64,000 bases of DNA from Clostridia bacterium. Lineage in GTDB: Bacteria > Bacillota > Clostridia > Christensenellales > Borkfalkiaceae. The stretch covers positions 1 to 64,000 of the forward strand of contig JAFTPU010000012.1 in the NCBI GenBank assembly GCA_017463105.1, in the 5' to 3' direction. Position numbers and translations under genes: made by a program. The notes below the pieces were generated by a model. It made no database searches and was not told the origin of the DNA. It was given only the letters and a program-made list of their open reading frames with translations. Positions 50,186 to 58,574 of this stretch are shown one piece after another; position 1 is the stretch's first letter, and each line of letters starts with the position of its first letter.

Positions 50186-50475
50186 AAGAGGTGACGCTTG
50201 AACGTATCAAACGCATACTTCTCGCAAACTTTCGGAACGAGCACGATCGAGTAGTTTCCCTTCATCTCCGCTTGCGTCGCGCGGAACGCTTCGCGAAGAA
50301 GACGTTTTACGCGGTTTCTTACCACGCTTTTGCCGTGTTTTTTTCCGATCGATATCCCCATCGTCATCTTATCCGCGTGCGCGTAGACCACGGTGAGGGA
50401 GGGCGCGTGCGCCCGCTTGCCTTTTTTGAAAAGCTTTTGAAAATCCGATTGTTTTTTTAGCCTGAAATATTTCAT
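50158..50475 (-). CDS. rnpA: Ribonuclease P protein component
   Basis: RnpA is the protein subunit of RNase P, which matures tRNA 5' ends. The 105-residue basic protein has LKKQSDFQKLFKKGKRAHAPSLTVVYA and the RNR signature GKKHGKSVVRNRVKRLLREAFR. Order rpmH-rnpA-yidD-yidC-jag is conserved. It lies about 150 bp downstream of rpmH. Confidence 0.97.
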   Translation of the reverse strand: MKYFRLKKQSDFQKLFKKGKRAHAPSLTVVYAHADKMTMGISIGKKHGKSVVRNRVKRLLREAFRATQAEMKGNYSIVLVPKVCEKYAFDTFKRHLLCIIKKENL

Positions 50476-50628
50476 CTCCGTTCAGTTCCGTAAAATATAA
50501 AATTTTATCGGTCTTTTTCTCCCGATCGAGACAAAACGCTTATAAGGCAAAACCTCCCCTTGATGAAAAAGGAAAGGATTTCGTCTTACTTCTTACTTTT
50601 AAACCCGTTTTTCAAAGACCGCTTCTAC

Positions 50629-50763
50629 TTAGTGGGTCAGCCTCTTTCTGCCTTTGTCTCTGCGTCTTTTGAGCACGCGTCTGCCTGCGGAAGTCGCCAT
50701 TCTTTTACGGAATCCGTGCACTTTGCTTTTCTGTCTTTTCTTGGGTTGGTAGGTTCTTTTCAT
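50629..50763 (-). CDS. rpmH: 50S ribosomal protein L34
   Basis: The 44-residue protein reads [20 protein letters not shown] at its start and ends [12 protein letters not shown], a canonical L34. AGGAGAAAGATC precedes the ATG. It has a strong promoter about 75 bp upstream. Confidence 0.98.
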   Translation of the reverse strand: MKRTYQPKKRQKSKVHGFRKRMATSAGRRVLKRRRDKGRKRLTH

Positions 50764-50836
50764 GATCTTTCTCCTGATTTGTTTTTTTCTTGTTTTTTCG
50801 TTGCGTTACGCAGGTTCCCCCACGATAACGTTTTTT

Positions 50837-50866
50837 ATTATATCGCAAACGTACGATTTTCGTCAA
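50837..50866 (-). promoter_or_regulatory. Promoter of rpmH
   Basis: TTGACG (50861-50866), 18 bp, TATAAT (50837-50842) on the minus strand. Confidence 0.8.
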
Positions 50867-50922
50867 GCAATTTTAAACGCTTTTTTCTTCTTTCCTCGTT
50901 TATTTGCCTTACTTTTTTTCTT

Positions 50923-52035
50923 TTACTGCGCCGAATTGCTCGTTCTTACCGGCAACACGAGATATTGAAAACGCTTGTCCTCCACGTTTTCGACGGTGAA
51001 AGGGGACACCGGCGAATTGAAGGAAAGCAGGATATTTTCTTCGTTCAACGCTTTCACCGCGTCGGAAAGGAATTTTCCGTTCATCGCGATCTTGAGCTCT
51101 TTGCCCTCCAACTCCGCCGCGACGGTCTCCTCGAGCTTACCCATATCCGAATTTGCGGTGATCACAATCTTGCCGTTTTTGATGTCGAACAGCACGAGGT
51201 TGTTTTTATCCCCGCGAATGAGCACGGACGCTCTTTCGACGCTTTCGGTCAGCTCCGCCTTTTTCACTAGCGCTTTGGTCGCGAAATCGACGGGGAAGAT
51301 GTTTTCCTTTCTCACGAACTCGCCCGCGTACAGACGGGAAGTGACGACGGTATCTTTTACCGCCACGGAAAGTCTGTTTTTATCCGCGTAGATCTTGATC
51401 GTCTCGTCGCCCTCGAGCATACGCGCGATCTCGGTAAGCGTTCTTGCGGGACATACGATCTTCATATCCCCGCTGCCCGTCGACGTTTCCGTGTACCCGC
51501 AAGCCATTCTAAATCCGTCGAGCGCGGTCGCGTACAGTTTTCCTTCTTTCGCTTCCAAAAGACAGCCCTTAAGGATAGGACGGCTTTCGTCGGCTGCACA
51601 GCAGAACGCCACTTTCGCCACGAGCTCTTTCAAATCGTTTTCCTTGATCTCGAAATAATTGTTTTCGGGGATCGACGAGCCGTCGAACACGGGGAAGTCG
51701 CTTGCGGAAAGCGACTGCATATACGATTCGCTTTCGCCGTAGCGGATAAGGATCCCTTTTTCGTCGGAAGCCACGACGACCTCCGCGAAGGATATTTTTC
51801 CTACGAAATCGGAGAAGAATTTACCGTTTACGCAAATTTCGCCTTCTTCCAACACCTCGGCTTTTATTTTTTTCTCGATGGATATTTCGCCGTCGTAAGC
51901 GGTGAGGATCAATCCGTCGTTTTTGGCTTCGATCTTGATACATTCGAGGACGGGCGTCATCGTTCTCACGGCGCAAGCCTTACTGACGATAAACGCCGCT
52001 TCGGACAAAACCATTCCTTCACACACGAATTTCAT
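50923..52035 (-). CDS. dnaN: DNA polymerase III beta sliding clamp
   Basis: The beta clamp tethers the replicative polymerase. The 370-residue protein has the three-domain clamp pattern: MKFVCEGMVLSEAAFIVSKACAVRTMTPVLECIKIEA, NNYFEIKENDLKELVAKVAFCCAADESRPILKGCLLEAKEGKLYATALDGFRMA, and the C-terminal FQYLVLPVRTSNSA. The ATG at 52033-52035 has GGAGGG upstream. It points in the same direction as rpmH-jag, whereas dnaA-dnaN normally diverge from rpmH, and there is no dnaA beside it. Confidence 0.96.
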   Translation of the reverse strand: MKFVCEGMVLSEAAFIVSKACAVRTMTPVLECIKIEAKNDGLILTAYDGEISIEKKIKAEVLEEGEICVNGKFFSDFVGKISFAEVVVASDEKGILIRYGESESYMQSLSASDFPVFDGSSIPENNYFEIKENDLKELVAKVAFCCAADESRPILKGCLLEAKEGKLYATALDGFRMACGYTETSTGSGDMKIVCPARTLTEIARMLEGDETIKIYADKNRLSVAVKDTVVTSRLYAGEFVRKENIFPVDFATKALVKKAELTESVERASVLIRGDKNNLVLFDIKNGKIVITANSDMGKLEETVAAELEGKELKIAMNGKFLSDAVKALNEENILLSFNSPVSPFTVENVEDKRFQYLVLPVRTSNSAQ

Positions 52036-52086
52036 ATTCGTTTCCCTCCGTATAAATAAAAATAAACGTTCTTTTCCTTTCTGTTT

Positions 52087-52115
52087 ATTGTACCATATAT
52101 ACCCGTTTTTTGCAA
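52087..52115 (-). promoter_or_regulatory. Promoter of dnaN
   Basis: TTGCAA (52110-52115), 17 bp, TACAAT (52087-52092) on the minus strand. dnaN is therefore transcribed without dnaA. Confidence 0.7.
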
Positions 52116-52159
52116 GCAAAAACCCCGCTTTCCGCGACAATTTCACACACTTTTTTATT

Positions 52160-52660
52160 TTATAAAAAGAGTATCGGTTTTTGCGGGTATTTATTTTTGA
52201 AATACCGAACGGTAAACGCGGTCCCGCCCGTTTCCTTTTTGCAATACGTCACGAGCACGTCCGCTCTGTCCGCCATATACCGATCTCGAACTTGCATACA
52301 GCCGCGGAAATAACGTTCGGCGAGCACGACGTTTTCGTCTGCCCGTTTTAATATTTCGACGTATCGTTTTTTATCCGTTTCGGGAAAAGCTTTTTCCTGT
52401 CCGTAGCAGGGCACGCAAGCGACGAGTCGGATCTGCGGATACCGAGCTTTCAAGCCTAAAACGGTCTCCGCCGCGAGGAGATCGAATCCGATCGCCATAC
52501 CGTTATAAAAGGTATCGACGCCGTTTTTTACGAGTTCCTCCACCGCCGTTTCGAGTTTGGAATAATCGAAATCTTCGGTCAGCGAACGGTGCCCCGTGAA
52601 CGTGCAGGTTTTGAGAATTTCGTTTTCCGTTGTTATAAATAATTGTTTTTCGTCTATCAT
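52160..52660 (-). CDS. SLOG-family (DUF1273/YpsA-like) protein
   Basis: The 166-residue Rossmann-like protein has CTFTGHRSLTEDFDYSKLETAVEELVKNGVDTFYNGMAIGFDLLAAETVLGLK and RLVACVPCYGQEKAFPETDKKRY, then ERYFRGCMQVRDRYMADRADVLVTYCKKETGGTAFTVRYF. This is the nucleotide-ligand-binding SLOG pattern. The function of such stand-alone members is unknown. I start it at the ATG at 52658-52660; the longer frame reads through a hairpin-rich spacer. It lies between dnaN and the unwinding-type DnaA-box region. Confidence 0.8.
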   Translation of the reverse strand: MIDEKQLFITTENEILKTCTFTGHRSLTEDFDYSKLETAVEELVKNGVDTFYNGMAIGFDLLAAETVLGLKARYPQIRLVACVPCYGQEKAFPETDKKRYVEILKRADENVVLAERYFRGCMQVRDRYMADRADVLVTYCKKETGGTAFTVRYFKNKYPQKPILFL

Positions 52661-52675
52661 ATACACATCCGAATA

Positions 52676-52860
52676 TTTTGAGGGGTAGGAAGTCGAGAAA
52701 CTCAGTTTCTCGTCAGGGGCGCGGGGGGCGGAAGTCCTTGCATAATCAGACTCAAACAGCCCGCAAGGGACAATGTTCCTTGACCCTTTACGTTCGACTT
52801 CTACTCTTTGCCTATTCCCGCTCCTTGCGGACGGCTCGTCCGTCGGTCCGTTATATATTT
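52676..52860. repeat. Hairpin-rich spacer
   Basis: It contains GAGAAA-ctcag-TTTCTC, CAAGGGACAATGTTCCTTG and GGACGG-ctcgt-CCGTC stem-loops in a row. It resembles 46181-46430 in style and carries no credible gene. Confidence 0.4.
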
Positions 52861-53150
52861 TATTTAAAAAATAAATAGTCGTATTAGTAGTAGAGGGCTG
52901 TGGAATTGTGGACAACCCCGTTTTTTTCCGTTCTTTCCCTTTTATTTCCACACTTTTTTTCTATCCCGTTTCAGGTGGACAACCCCGTTTTTTTCGGTGG
53001 AATTCTCTGTGCATAATTTGTGGACAAGTGGAATATTCCACACAAACCTACTTTTTACTTTTGCATATTTATGCGAAAGTTTTGTATAAATATTTTAAAT
53101 AGGGTAGTTATCCACGAAAGTTATCCACACGGTGGAAAGATTATCAACCG
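52850..53150. other. Candidate replication origin part B with basal unwinding layout
   Basis: On the minus strand the order is DnaA box TTGTCCACA (52907-52915), a second weak box (52899-52907), a GC-rich CCCTC, then TACTACTAATACGACTATT (52874-52892), a DnaA-trio-like array. An AT-rich tract (52850-52876) follows. This matches the basal unwinding system described for Bacillus subtilis oriC. More boxes follow rightwards: TTATGCACA (53008-53016), TTGTCCACA (53019-53027), TTATCCACG (53108-53116) and TTATCCACA (53121-53129). Confidence 0.75.
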
Positions 53151-53189
53151 CGCCGTGGAGAAGTTTTCTTTGTTTTTGCGGTAAAAAGA

Positions 53190-53218
53190 TTGCTTATTTT
53201 TCTTTTCCGTGCTATAAT
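53190..53218 (+). promoter_or_regulatory. Promoter of rsmG
   Basis: TTGCTT (53190-53195), 17 bp, TATAAT (53213-53218). The -10 ends nine bases before the ATG. Confidence 0.7.
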
Positions 53219-53227
53219 AAAGATACT

Positions 53228-53923
53228 ATGGAAAACGTTTTGGATATTGCCGCTTACGAAGAAAAAATTCGTTCAAAGTACAAGGAAAAATTCGGGATTT
53301 TCCGCGCGCTTTTGCTGGAATATAACGAAAAATACAATCTCACCGCCATTCTCGAAGAAAAGGATATGTTTTACAAGCATTTCCTCGACAGCGTGCTCGG
53401 CGAACGCTTTTTCAAGCCGAACGCGCGGGTCGCCGAGATCGGTTCGGGCGCGGGCTTTCCCTCGATTCCGCTCAAAATTTTACGCCCCGATCTTAAATTC
53501 GATCTCTTTGAAAGCGTGGGGAAAAAATGTGAATTTCTCCGCGCCGCCGTGGATAAACTCGGGTTTACCGATATGAATATTTATAATTTCCGCGCCGAGG
53601 ATTGCGCGAGGGATAAAAATTTTCGGGAACGGTACGATCACGCGACTGCGCGCGCCGTTGCGAGAATGAACACCCTCGCCGAATATTGCCTTCCTTTCGT
53701 CAGGGTCGGCGGGTCTTTTATCGCCTATAAAAGCGGGGACGAGACGGAATTGCGCGAGGCGGAGAACGCTTGCAAAACGCTGGGCGGAAAGCTCGGCGAC
53801 GCGCTTTCGTTCTCCCTGCCCGAAAACTACGGAGATCGCACGGTCGCCGTTGTCGAAAAAATAAAAACGACGCCGCAAAGATATCCAAGAGGACAGGGCA
53901 AGGAACGCAAAAATCCCCTTTAA
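53228..53923 (+). CDS. rsmG: 16S rRNA (guanine(527)-N7)-methyltransferase
   Basis: RsmG (GidB) methylates G527 of 16S rRNA. The 231-residue protein has YNLTAILEEKDMFYKHFLDSVLG, the SAM site VAEIGSGAGFPSIPLKILRPDLKFDLFESVGKKCEFL, the conserved HATARAVARMNTLAEYCLPFV and the end PRGQGKERKNPL. The -10 is so close that the mRNA probably begins at or next to the ATG, and no ribosome site is present. rsmG often follows mnmG near oriC; here it stands alone on the far side of the origin region. Confidence 0.95.
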   Translation: MENVLDIAAYEEKIRSKYKEKFGIFRALLLEYNEKYNLTAILEEKDMFYKHFLDSVLGERFFKPNARVAEIGSGAGFPSIPLKILRPDLKFDLFESVGKKCEFLRAAVDKLGFTDMNIYNFRAEDCARDKNFRERYDHATARAVARMNTLAEYCLPFVRVGGSFIAYKSGDETELREAENACKTLGGKLGDALSFSLPENYGDRTVAVVEKIKTTPQRYPRGQGKERKNPL

Positions 53924-53961
53924 AAAGCGTCTGAAACGCGCGAAAACTCAAAAGACGGAAA

Positions 53962-53993
53962 ACTCCCTTCCATATCGGAAGGGAGGCTTTTTT
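53962..53993. terminator. Bidirectional terminator between rsmG and the kinase gene
   Basis: CTCCCTTCC-atatc-GGAAGGGAG, with a T run (GCTTTTTTT) on the plus strand and TTTTCC on the minus strand. Confidence 0.85.
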
Positions 53994-54003
53994 TCGGCTG
54001 TTT

Positions 54004-54810
54004 TTATTCTTTTTTCTGCGCCGTTTCCGCCGTGGAATCGTAACAGTAAGAATAATATTTATATCTGTCCGAACGGTACGACAGCTTCTCCCGCGCGTCG
54101 TAATCGTTCACGACCACGCCCAAAACGTTCGCCTTTGCAAACGAAAGGGTGTTCAGGGTCTTTGCGATGTCGCTCACGTACGAAACCTGATGGCGGCAAA
54201 CCACCACCGCTCCGTCCGCCTCCGAGGTGATCGCAAGCGCGTCCGATACGAGAAGCAGAGGCGGCGTATCGACGACCACGTAATCGTATTCCTTTTTAAG
54301 CTCCGCGATCAGATTCTTCATTTCGTCGCTTTCCAAAAGCTCGTAAGGACGGGGGGAGTGCGTGCCGCAGGTGATATACGAGAAATTTTCATTCTCGTGC
54401 GAGCGGTGCACGATACTGCTTAAATCGGATTGTCCCGACAGGAAGTCGGCGAGTCCGGGCGCCGATCTTTTGCGGAAAAACCGCGCCACTCTGCCCTTTC
54501 TTACGTCCGCGTCGACAAGCACGACTTTCGCTTCCGACATGGCGAACATGAGCGCAAGGTTTACCGAAACGGTCGTCTTTCCGTCCTCGGGACAGGCGGA
54601 GGTCATCACGATCACCGTACCTTCGCCCGATTGCTTTTTCGGAATAGATAAGGAAATGGACGCCTTTAAATTACGGAACGCCTCCGAAACGTCGAACGAA
54701 ATATTTTCGTTCAAGAGGTATTCGGTACGGCGGGCGTCGCTGTTTCTCGCCTTGTCTTTCAGTTTTTTGTCGCGCTTGATACGCGCCGCGTCGCTGCTGA
54801 AAAGTCTCAT
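54004..54810 (-). CDS. CpsD/CapB-type tyrosine kinase for exopolysaccharide control
   Basis: The 268-residue BY-kinase has Walker A in MTSACPEDGKTTVSVNLALMFA and Walker A' in VVLVDADVRKGRVARFF. Walker B is in YDYVVVDTPPLLLVSDAL, and a C-terminal tyrosine cluster (YRSDRYKYYSYCYDS) is the autophosphorylation site. It works with a Wzz-type adaptor to set polysaccharide chain length. Its start overlaps the adaptor stop by four bases (ATGA). Confidence 0.92.
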   Translation of the reverse strand: MRLFSSDAARIKRDKKLKDKARNSDARRTEYLLNENISFDVSEAFRNLKASISLSIPKKQSGEGTVIVMTSACPEDGKTTVSVNLALMFAMSEAKVVLVDADVRKGRVARFFRKRSAPGLADFLSGQSDLSSIVHRSHENENFSYITCGTHSPRPYELLESDEMKNLIAELKKEYDYVVVDTPPLLLVSDALAITSEADGAVVVCRHQVSYVSDIAKTLNTLSFAKANVLGVVVNDYDAREKLSYRSDRYKYYSYCYDSTAETAQKKE

Positions 54811-56057
54811 TCCGCCACCTCCGTTTTGCTTTGTTCTTCCGCGTTATCTTTCTCGAGCGGATCCGTCTTGATGGAGGGGATCACGCCCAACAACGGGATA
54901 TTGAACGTCTGCGTGATCTGTTCCACCGTCTTTAACCGTTTGTCCGCACGGTCGACTATGATCACCGCGATACACGCGACCACGAATGCCGCCACGCCGA
55001 GAAGCAACGCGTACTTGATCGCCGTCGAGCTCACCAAGCCGTCGTTCGTTAAACGGATACCGTCGTTTCTCGTGATCTGCTGACAGTTCGTACCGTCGTA
55101 GCCCGCGGGCACCGCCATGTTCGTCTCCACGAAATCGGGCAGGACCGTCACGAGCTTGTCGTAGATCTCGTTTGCCATCGCTTCGTCGTTGAGTACGGAA
55201 ATGTTTACGTAAATGAAGCTGCGCGCCAAGCTGTCCACGTCGTCGACGTCCTCCGCCGTATCGTAATAGGAATAGCTCACCGCCGAACGGAACGCGCTCA
55301 GCTCGGCTGCGTACTTCGAGTACGCCGAACGCCATTTTTTAAGCGCCTTTTCCGCAGCCTCGTCGTAATCGTTCTCCGCGTTGTTCGCCGCTTTTTCCGC
55401 GTTTTCGAGATTCGTTTTTTTCTTGGCGACGTCCTTTTCCGCCGTCTCCAACGCCTCGATCGCTTCGTCTACGTCGTCGAAAAGACCTGTCGTCGGGGTA
55501 CTCGTAAGATCGGGATTTTTACCGCTGTTTCTGTACTCCGCCCACAGCGTGTTCAAAGCTTTCGTCTTTTCTGTCAAGACTTCGTTTGCGAGCGATAATT
55601 CCTCGATTGCCGCCTCTACCTTTTTGATCGTTTCGTCGTATTCCTTCTTTTCGTCCTGCGCCGCCGTGATCAGTATGTTCAGATCGACTTGCCCGTCGAT
55701 CTTCTCGGGCAGACCCGTCGGCTCGCCGTTCTCGTCCAACGCCAGCATGAGCTGTTCCGCGAAAAGCTCGGAGGATAGAAGCTTCACCATGTTGTCCATC
55801 ACGTGCTTGCCGTACGCGCCGTATACGCCGTACTGACTCTCCGTGTCCGTGCTCGAAGCGCGATCGAGCCTCGGATTTACGTAAAATTCGATCGTCGTGC
55901 CGTAATATTTTTTGTCGTACGTACGCAATACGCCGAATCCCGCGCCGACGATCACCGCCGCCAAAACTACGACGATCAGCAATTTGATCTTATCCAAAAG
56001 AAGTCTGAAAATCTGCATCAAGCTGATCTCGTCCTTCGTCTGTTCGTTCTCGTCCAT
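54807..56057 (-). CDS. Wzz-type chain-length regulator / kinase adaptor
   Basis: The 416-residue protein has membrane spans at about 26-45 and 360-380. Between them lies a long extracellular region with a coiled coil (about 130-250, rich in KKEYDETIKKVEAAIEEL and ETAEKDVAKKKTNLENAEKAANNAENDYDEAAEKALKKW). The short C-terminal cytoplasmic tail with IPLLGVIPSIKTD is the part that activates CpsD-type kinases. No glycosyltransferase or flippase genes lie beside the pair in this window. Confidence 0.88.
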   Translation of the reverse strand: MDENEQTKDEISLMQIFRLLLDKIKLLIVVVLAAVIVGAGFGVLRTYDKKYYGTTIEFYVNPRLDRASSTDTESQYGVYGAYGKHVMDNMVKLLSSELFAEQLMLALDENGEPTGLPEKIDGQVDLNILITAAQDEKKEYDETIKKVEAAIEELSLANEVLTEKTKALNTLWAEYRNSGKNPDLTSTPTTGLFDDVDEAIEALETAEKDVAKKKTNLENAEKAANNAENDYDEAAEKALKKWRSAYSKYAAELSAFRSAVSYSYYDTAEDVDDVDSLARSFIYVNISVLNDEAMANEIYDKLVTVLPDFVETNMAVPAGYDGTNCQQITRNDGIRLTNDGLVSSTAIKYALLLGVAAFVVACIAVIIVDRADKRLKTVEQITQTFNIPLLGVIPSIKTDPLEKDNAEEQSKTEVAE

Positions 56058-56119
56058 CTTGTTTCTCCTTATCGTGCTAAATTTTTCGTCCGATTTATTC
56101 TTTCATCAACTACGACAAC

Positions 56120-56148
56120 ATTATAACACTTTTCCTTTTGAATGTAAA
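56120..56148 (-). promoter_or_regulatory. Promoter of the Wzz-kinase pair
   Basis: TTTACA (56143-56148), 17 bp, TATAAT (56120-56125) on the minus strand. Confidence 0.7.
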
Positions 56149-56204
56149 GTGTTTTTATAAAAAAGGGAAAGACGAAACGCGCGTTTCCGCGTAAAAATAC
56201 GTTT

Positions 56205-57086
56205 TTATTCCTCGTCCTCGTCTTCCTCGTCCTTTTTCTTGCCTTGATTTTGATTCCCTTGATTTTGGTTCTGTTTTTTGAATTGCAGCTCGTCCGCGGG
56301 AAATTCCTTGAAAATAAATCCGCCGTTTTTGTCGTCTATTTTTACCCGTACCAGCATTTTCAGCATGTTCAGAGCGACCACCGTCGCCTTTCCGTCGGGC
56401 GAACTCACCTCCGAGCCTACCTTGGGAAGAAGCTTCGCCGCCTCCGTATAATGCTCGATCTCGTATCCCAAACAACACATGAGCCGTCCGCAAAGCCCGC
56501 TGATCTTCCCGGGATTAAGGGAAAGATTCTGCGCCTTCGCCATCTTCACGCTTACCTTTTTGAATTCGGGCATATTCCCCGAACAACAGCACACTCTTCC
56601 GCAGGGCGCGATCCCGCCGAGATACTTCGTTTCGTCGCGAATACCCACCTGCCGCAGATCGATACGGGTGTGGAAGGTCGCCGCAAGATCCTTGACGAGC
56701 TCGCGGAAATCGACGCGGCTTTCGGAGGTAAAAAAGAAGGTGATCTTGCCGCTGTCGAAAGAAAATTCGCAATCGACCAGCTTCATCTGCAACCCGTGCT
56801 TGACGATCTTTTCGCGACAGATCTTCATACTTTCGGGCTTTTTCTCCTCGAACGATTTGTATTTTTCGATATCCTTTTGCGTGGCTATACGCAAGATCGG
56901 CTTGAGCGGGGACACGACCTCGTCGTCCGCGATCTCCCGTTCGGGATACGCCACCCACGCGTATTCGACCCCGCGCGACGTCTCGACGATCACGGGCATG
57001 TTCCGCTCGTACGTTTCGTCTTTTTTCGGGGCGAAATAGTACAGCTTGCCGCCGCTTTTGAATTTGATTCCTACAACTTTTATCAT
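56205..57086 (-). CDS. ricT: PSP1-domain protein RicT/YaaT
   Basis: RicT (YaaT) is part of the Y-complex that affects sporulation, competence and RNase Y activity in Bacillus. The 293-residue protein has the PSP1 domain with VGIRDETKYLGGIAPCGRVCCCSGNMPEFKKVSVKMAKAQNLSLNPGKISGLCGRLMCCLGYE, including the cysteine set that binds iron-sulfur clusters in the Ric proteins. A Gln/Asn/Lys and acidic tail (KKQNQNQGNQNQGKKKDEEDEDEE) is extra. It lies 14 bp after holB, as in many Firmicutes. Confidence 0.93.
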   Translation of the reverse strand: MIKVVGIKFKSGGKLYYFAPKKDETYERNMPVIVETSRGVEYAWVAYPEREIADDEVVSPLKPILRIATQKDIEKYKSFEEKKPESMKICREKIVKHGLQMKLVDCEFSFDSGKITFFFTSESRVDFRELVKDLAATFHTRIDLRQVGIRDETKYLGGIAPCGRVCCCSGNMPEFKKVSVKMAKAQNLSLNPGKISGLCGRLMCCLGYEIEHYTEAAKLLPKVGSEVSSPDGKATVVALNMLKMLVRVKIDDKNGGFIFKEFPADELQFKKQNQNQGNQNQGKKKDEEDEDEE

Positions 57087-57100
57087 AATATCCTCACGAT

Positions 57101-58087
57101 TTATTGTCTTCTCTTACTCTTGGCGTTTTCCAACAGAATATCGGAGATCAATACCTCTAAACATTGCGGGAAAAACGCGTTGAAAAACACTTCCTTTTCC
57201 GCTTTCGAAATACGTTCCTGCGCAAACACGAGCGAGGAATCCGTATATTTTTCCGCCGCTTTTGTTATCCGCGCCGTTTCCGATCGCAGCATCGGCTTCG
57301 CCCCCGAGACGGAGCGGAGCACCAGCGCGTCGCGAAAGATCACGCGGAGCAGAAACAAAAGCTCCTTCTTCCGTTTCGTTTCGCCGATCCTTTTAACGAG
57401 CGGAGGAAGGGTCGCCCCCATGCAAAGACAAAGCGAAAACGCGTCGTCGACGAGCGCCTTGTAATCGCCCCCCTCCAGCATATTCTGCGCCGCGCCGAGC
57501 GAGCCGCCCGAAGCGGCTGCAACAAGCTCGAAATCGGTTTCCGCATACGGCTTGCCCGCATAAATACGGGACAGTGCGGCAACGATAGGGGCGGGCTCGA
57601 AAGGGAGTATCTCCAATTTTTCCACGCGCGAAAGCACGGTCGGGAGCACGGGGAAGACCGTGGTCGCGCCGAGCAGGAACACGACGTTTTCGGGCGGTTC
57701 CTCCAGCATTTTCAAAAGCTTGTTTTGCGAAGCGGGGTTCGCTTCGGCGAAATCGCCGATCACGAACACTTTTTTGTTGCTTTCGACGGGTTTTAAAACG
57801 CTTTCCTCTATCACCTTTTCCGCGTCGTCCACGACGAATTTTTTATCGGCGTCGGGGAAGAACAGACAATCGGAAAAATTTTCCGCGTCGATACGGTCGG
57901 ACAGCGTTTTTTCCCTTTCCGTTTTCGGGTTTCCGCAATGAAAAAACAGCTTGGCAAACGCTTTGAGCGCGGCGCGTAAATTTCTCGCGTCGTCCATGAG
58001 CAAAAGATAGGCGTGCGAAAAGCGTTCGTTTTCACATTCCGCTTTCAGTAAGCGGTAAGCGCGCGTATTTTCGATCAGCGTCTGCAT
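57101..58087 (-). CDS. holB: DNA polymerase III delta-prime subunit
   Basis: HolB is a clamp-loader subunit. The 328-residue AAA+-fold protein has FSHAYLLLMDDARNLRAAL, KKVFVIGDFAEANPASQNKLLKMLEEPPENVVFLLGATTVFPVLPTVLSRVEKLEILPF and a C-terminal helical collar domain. The zinc cysteines of some homologues and a full P-loop are absent, as usual for delta-prime. It is cotranscribed with ricT; tmk, the usual upstream neighbour, is not here. Confidence 0.88.
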   Translation of the reverse strand: MQTLIENTRAYRLLKAECENERFSHAYLLLMDDARNLRAALKAFAKLFFHCGNPKTEREKTLSDRIDAENFSDCLFFPDADKKFVVDDAEKVIEESVLKPVESNKKVFVIGDFAEANPASQNKLLKMLEEPPENVVFLLGATTVFPVLPTVLSRVEKLEILPFEPAPIVAALSRIYAGKPYAETDFELVAAASGGSLGAAQNMLEGGDYKALVDDAFSLCLCMGATLPPLVKRIGETKRKKELLFLLRVIFRDALVLRSVSGAKPMLRSETARITKAAEKYTDSSLVFAQERISKAEKEVFFNAFFPQCLEVLISDILLENAKSKRRQ

Positions 58088-58139
58088 ACGGTGTCGTCCT
58101 TTTAAAAACTCGAAGCGTAAAAAACTCCACGCCTACACT

Positions 58140-58168
58140 ATTATAACACAAACGCGCGAAATACGCAA
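58140..58168 (-). promoter_or_regulatory. Promoter of holB-ricT
   Basis: TTGCGT (58163-58168), 17 bp, TATAAT (58140-58145) on the minus strand. Confidence 0.7.
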
Positions 58169-58245
58169 GCGGTTGAATAAAAAATAGCGCAGAAATAAAA
58201 GGAAAACACAGCTGCGTGCCGTGTTTTCGTGGTTTGGCAACCGTT

Positions 58246-58554
58246 TTACATAAGACGATTGATGAGCGTATGCAATAAAAGTCGATCGTTTTTGGAAAGA
58301 CTTTGGATTTTCAGCAAGAGATTTTTCGGTGTTTCGGAAATCATAACGTCGTCCCAATAAAAGAAAAGAGGCGAGACGTTGAAGTATTCGCAAATTTTAA
58401 AAAACACGGGAAGAGTGGGAAGCGCGTTGTTTCTTTCTATCATAGAAACATAGGAACTGCTCCTCCCCAATATACGACCCAACTCTCTTGACGAAAGCCC
58501 CCTCGAACAACGTAGCTCCTTTAATTTTTTTGCGAATTTTTCTTCTGTAAACAT
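58246..58554 (-). CDS. XRE-family regulator, minus-strand member of a divergent pair
   Basis: The 102-residue protein has a Cro/CI-type domain (about 8-62, FAKKLKELRCSRGLSSRELGRILGRSSSYVSMIERNNALPTLPVFFKICEYFNVSPLFF). A short helical tail follows. Divergent from a second XRE gene across about 105 bp. The two genes and their spacer are more AT-rich than the flanking housekeeping genes, which suggests acquired DNA. Confidence 0.82.
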   Translation of the reverse strand: MFTEEKFAKKLKELRCSRGLSSRELGRILGRSSSYVSMIERNNALPTLPVFFKICEYFNVSPLFFYWDDVMISETPKNLLLKIQSLSKNDRLLLHTLINRLM

Positions 58555-58574
58555 TTTTATTTTTATTTCCTATT

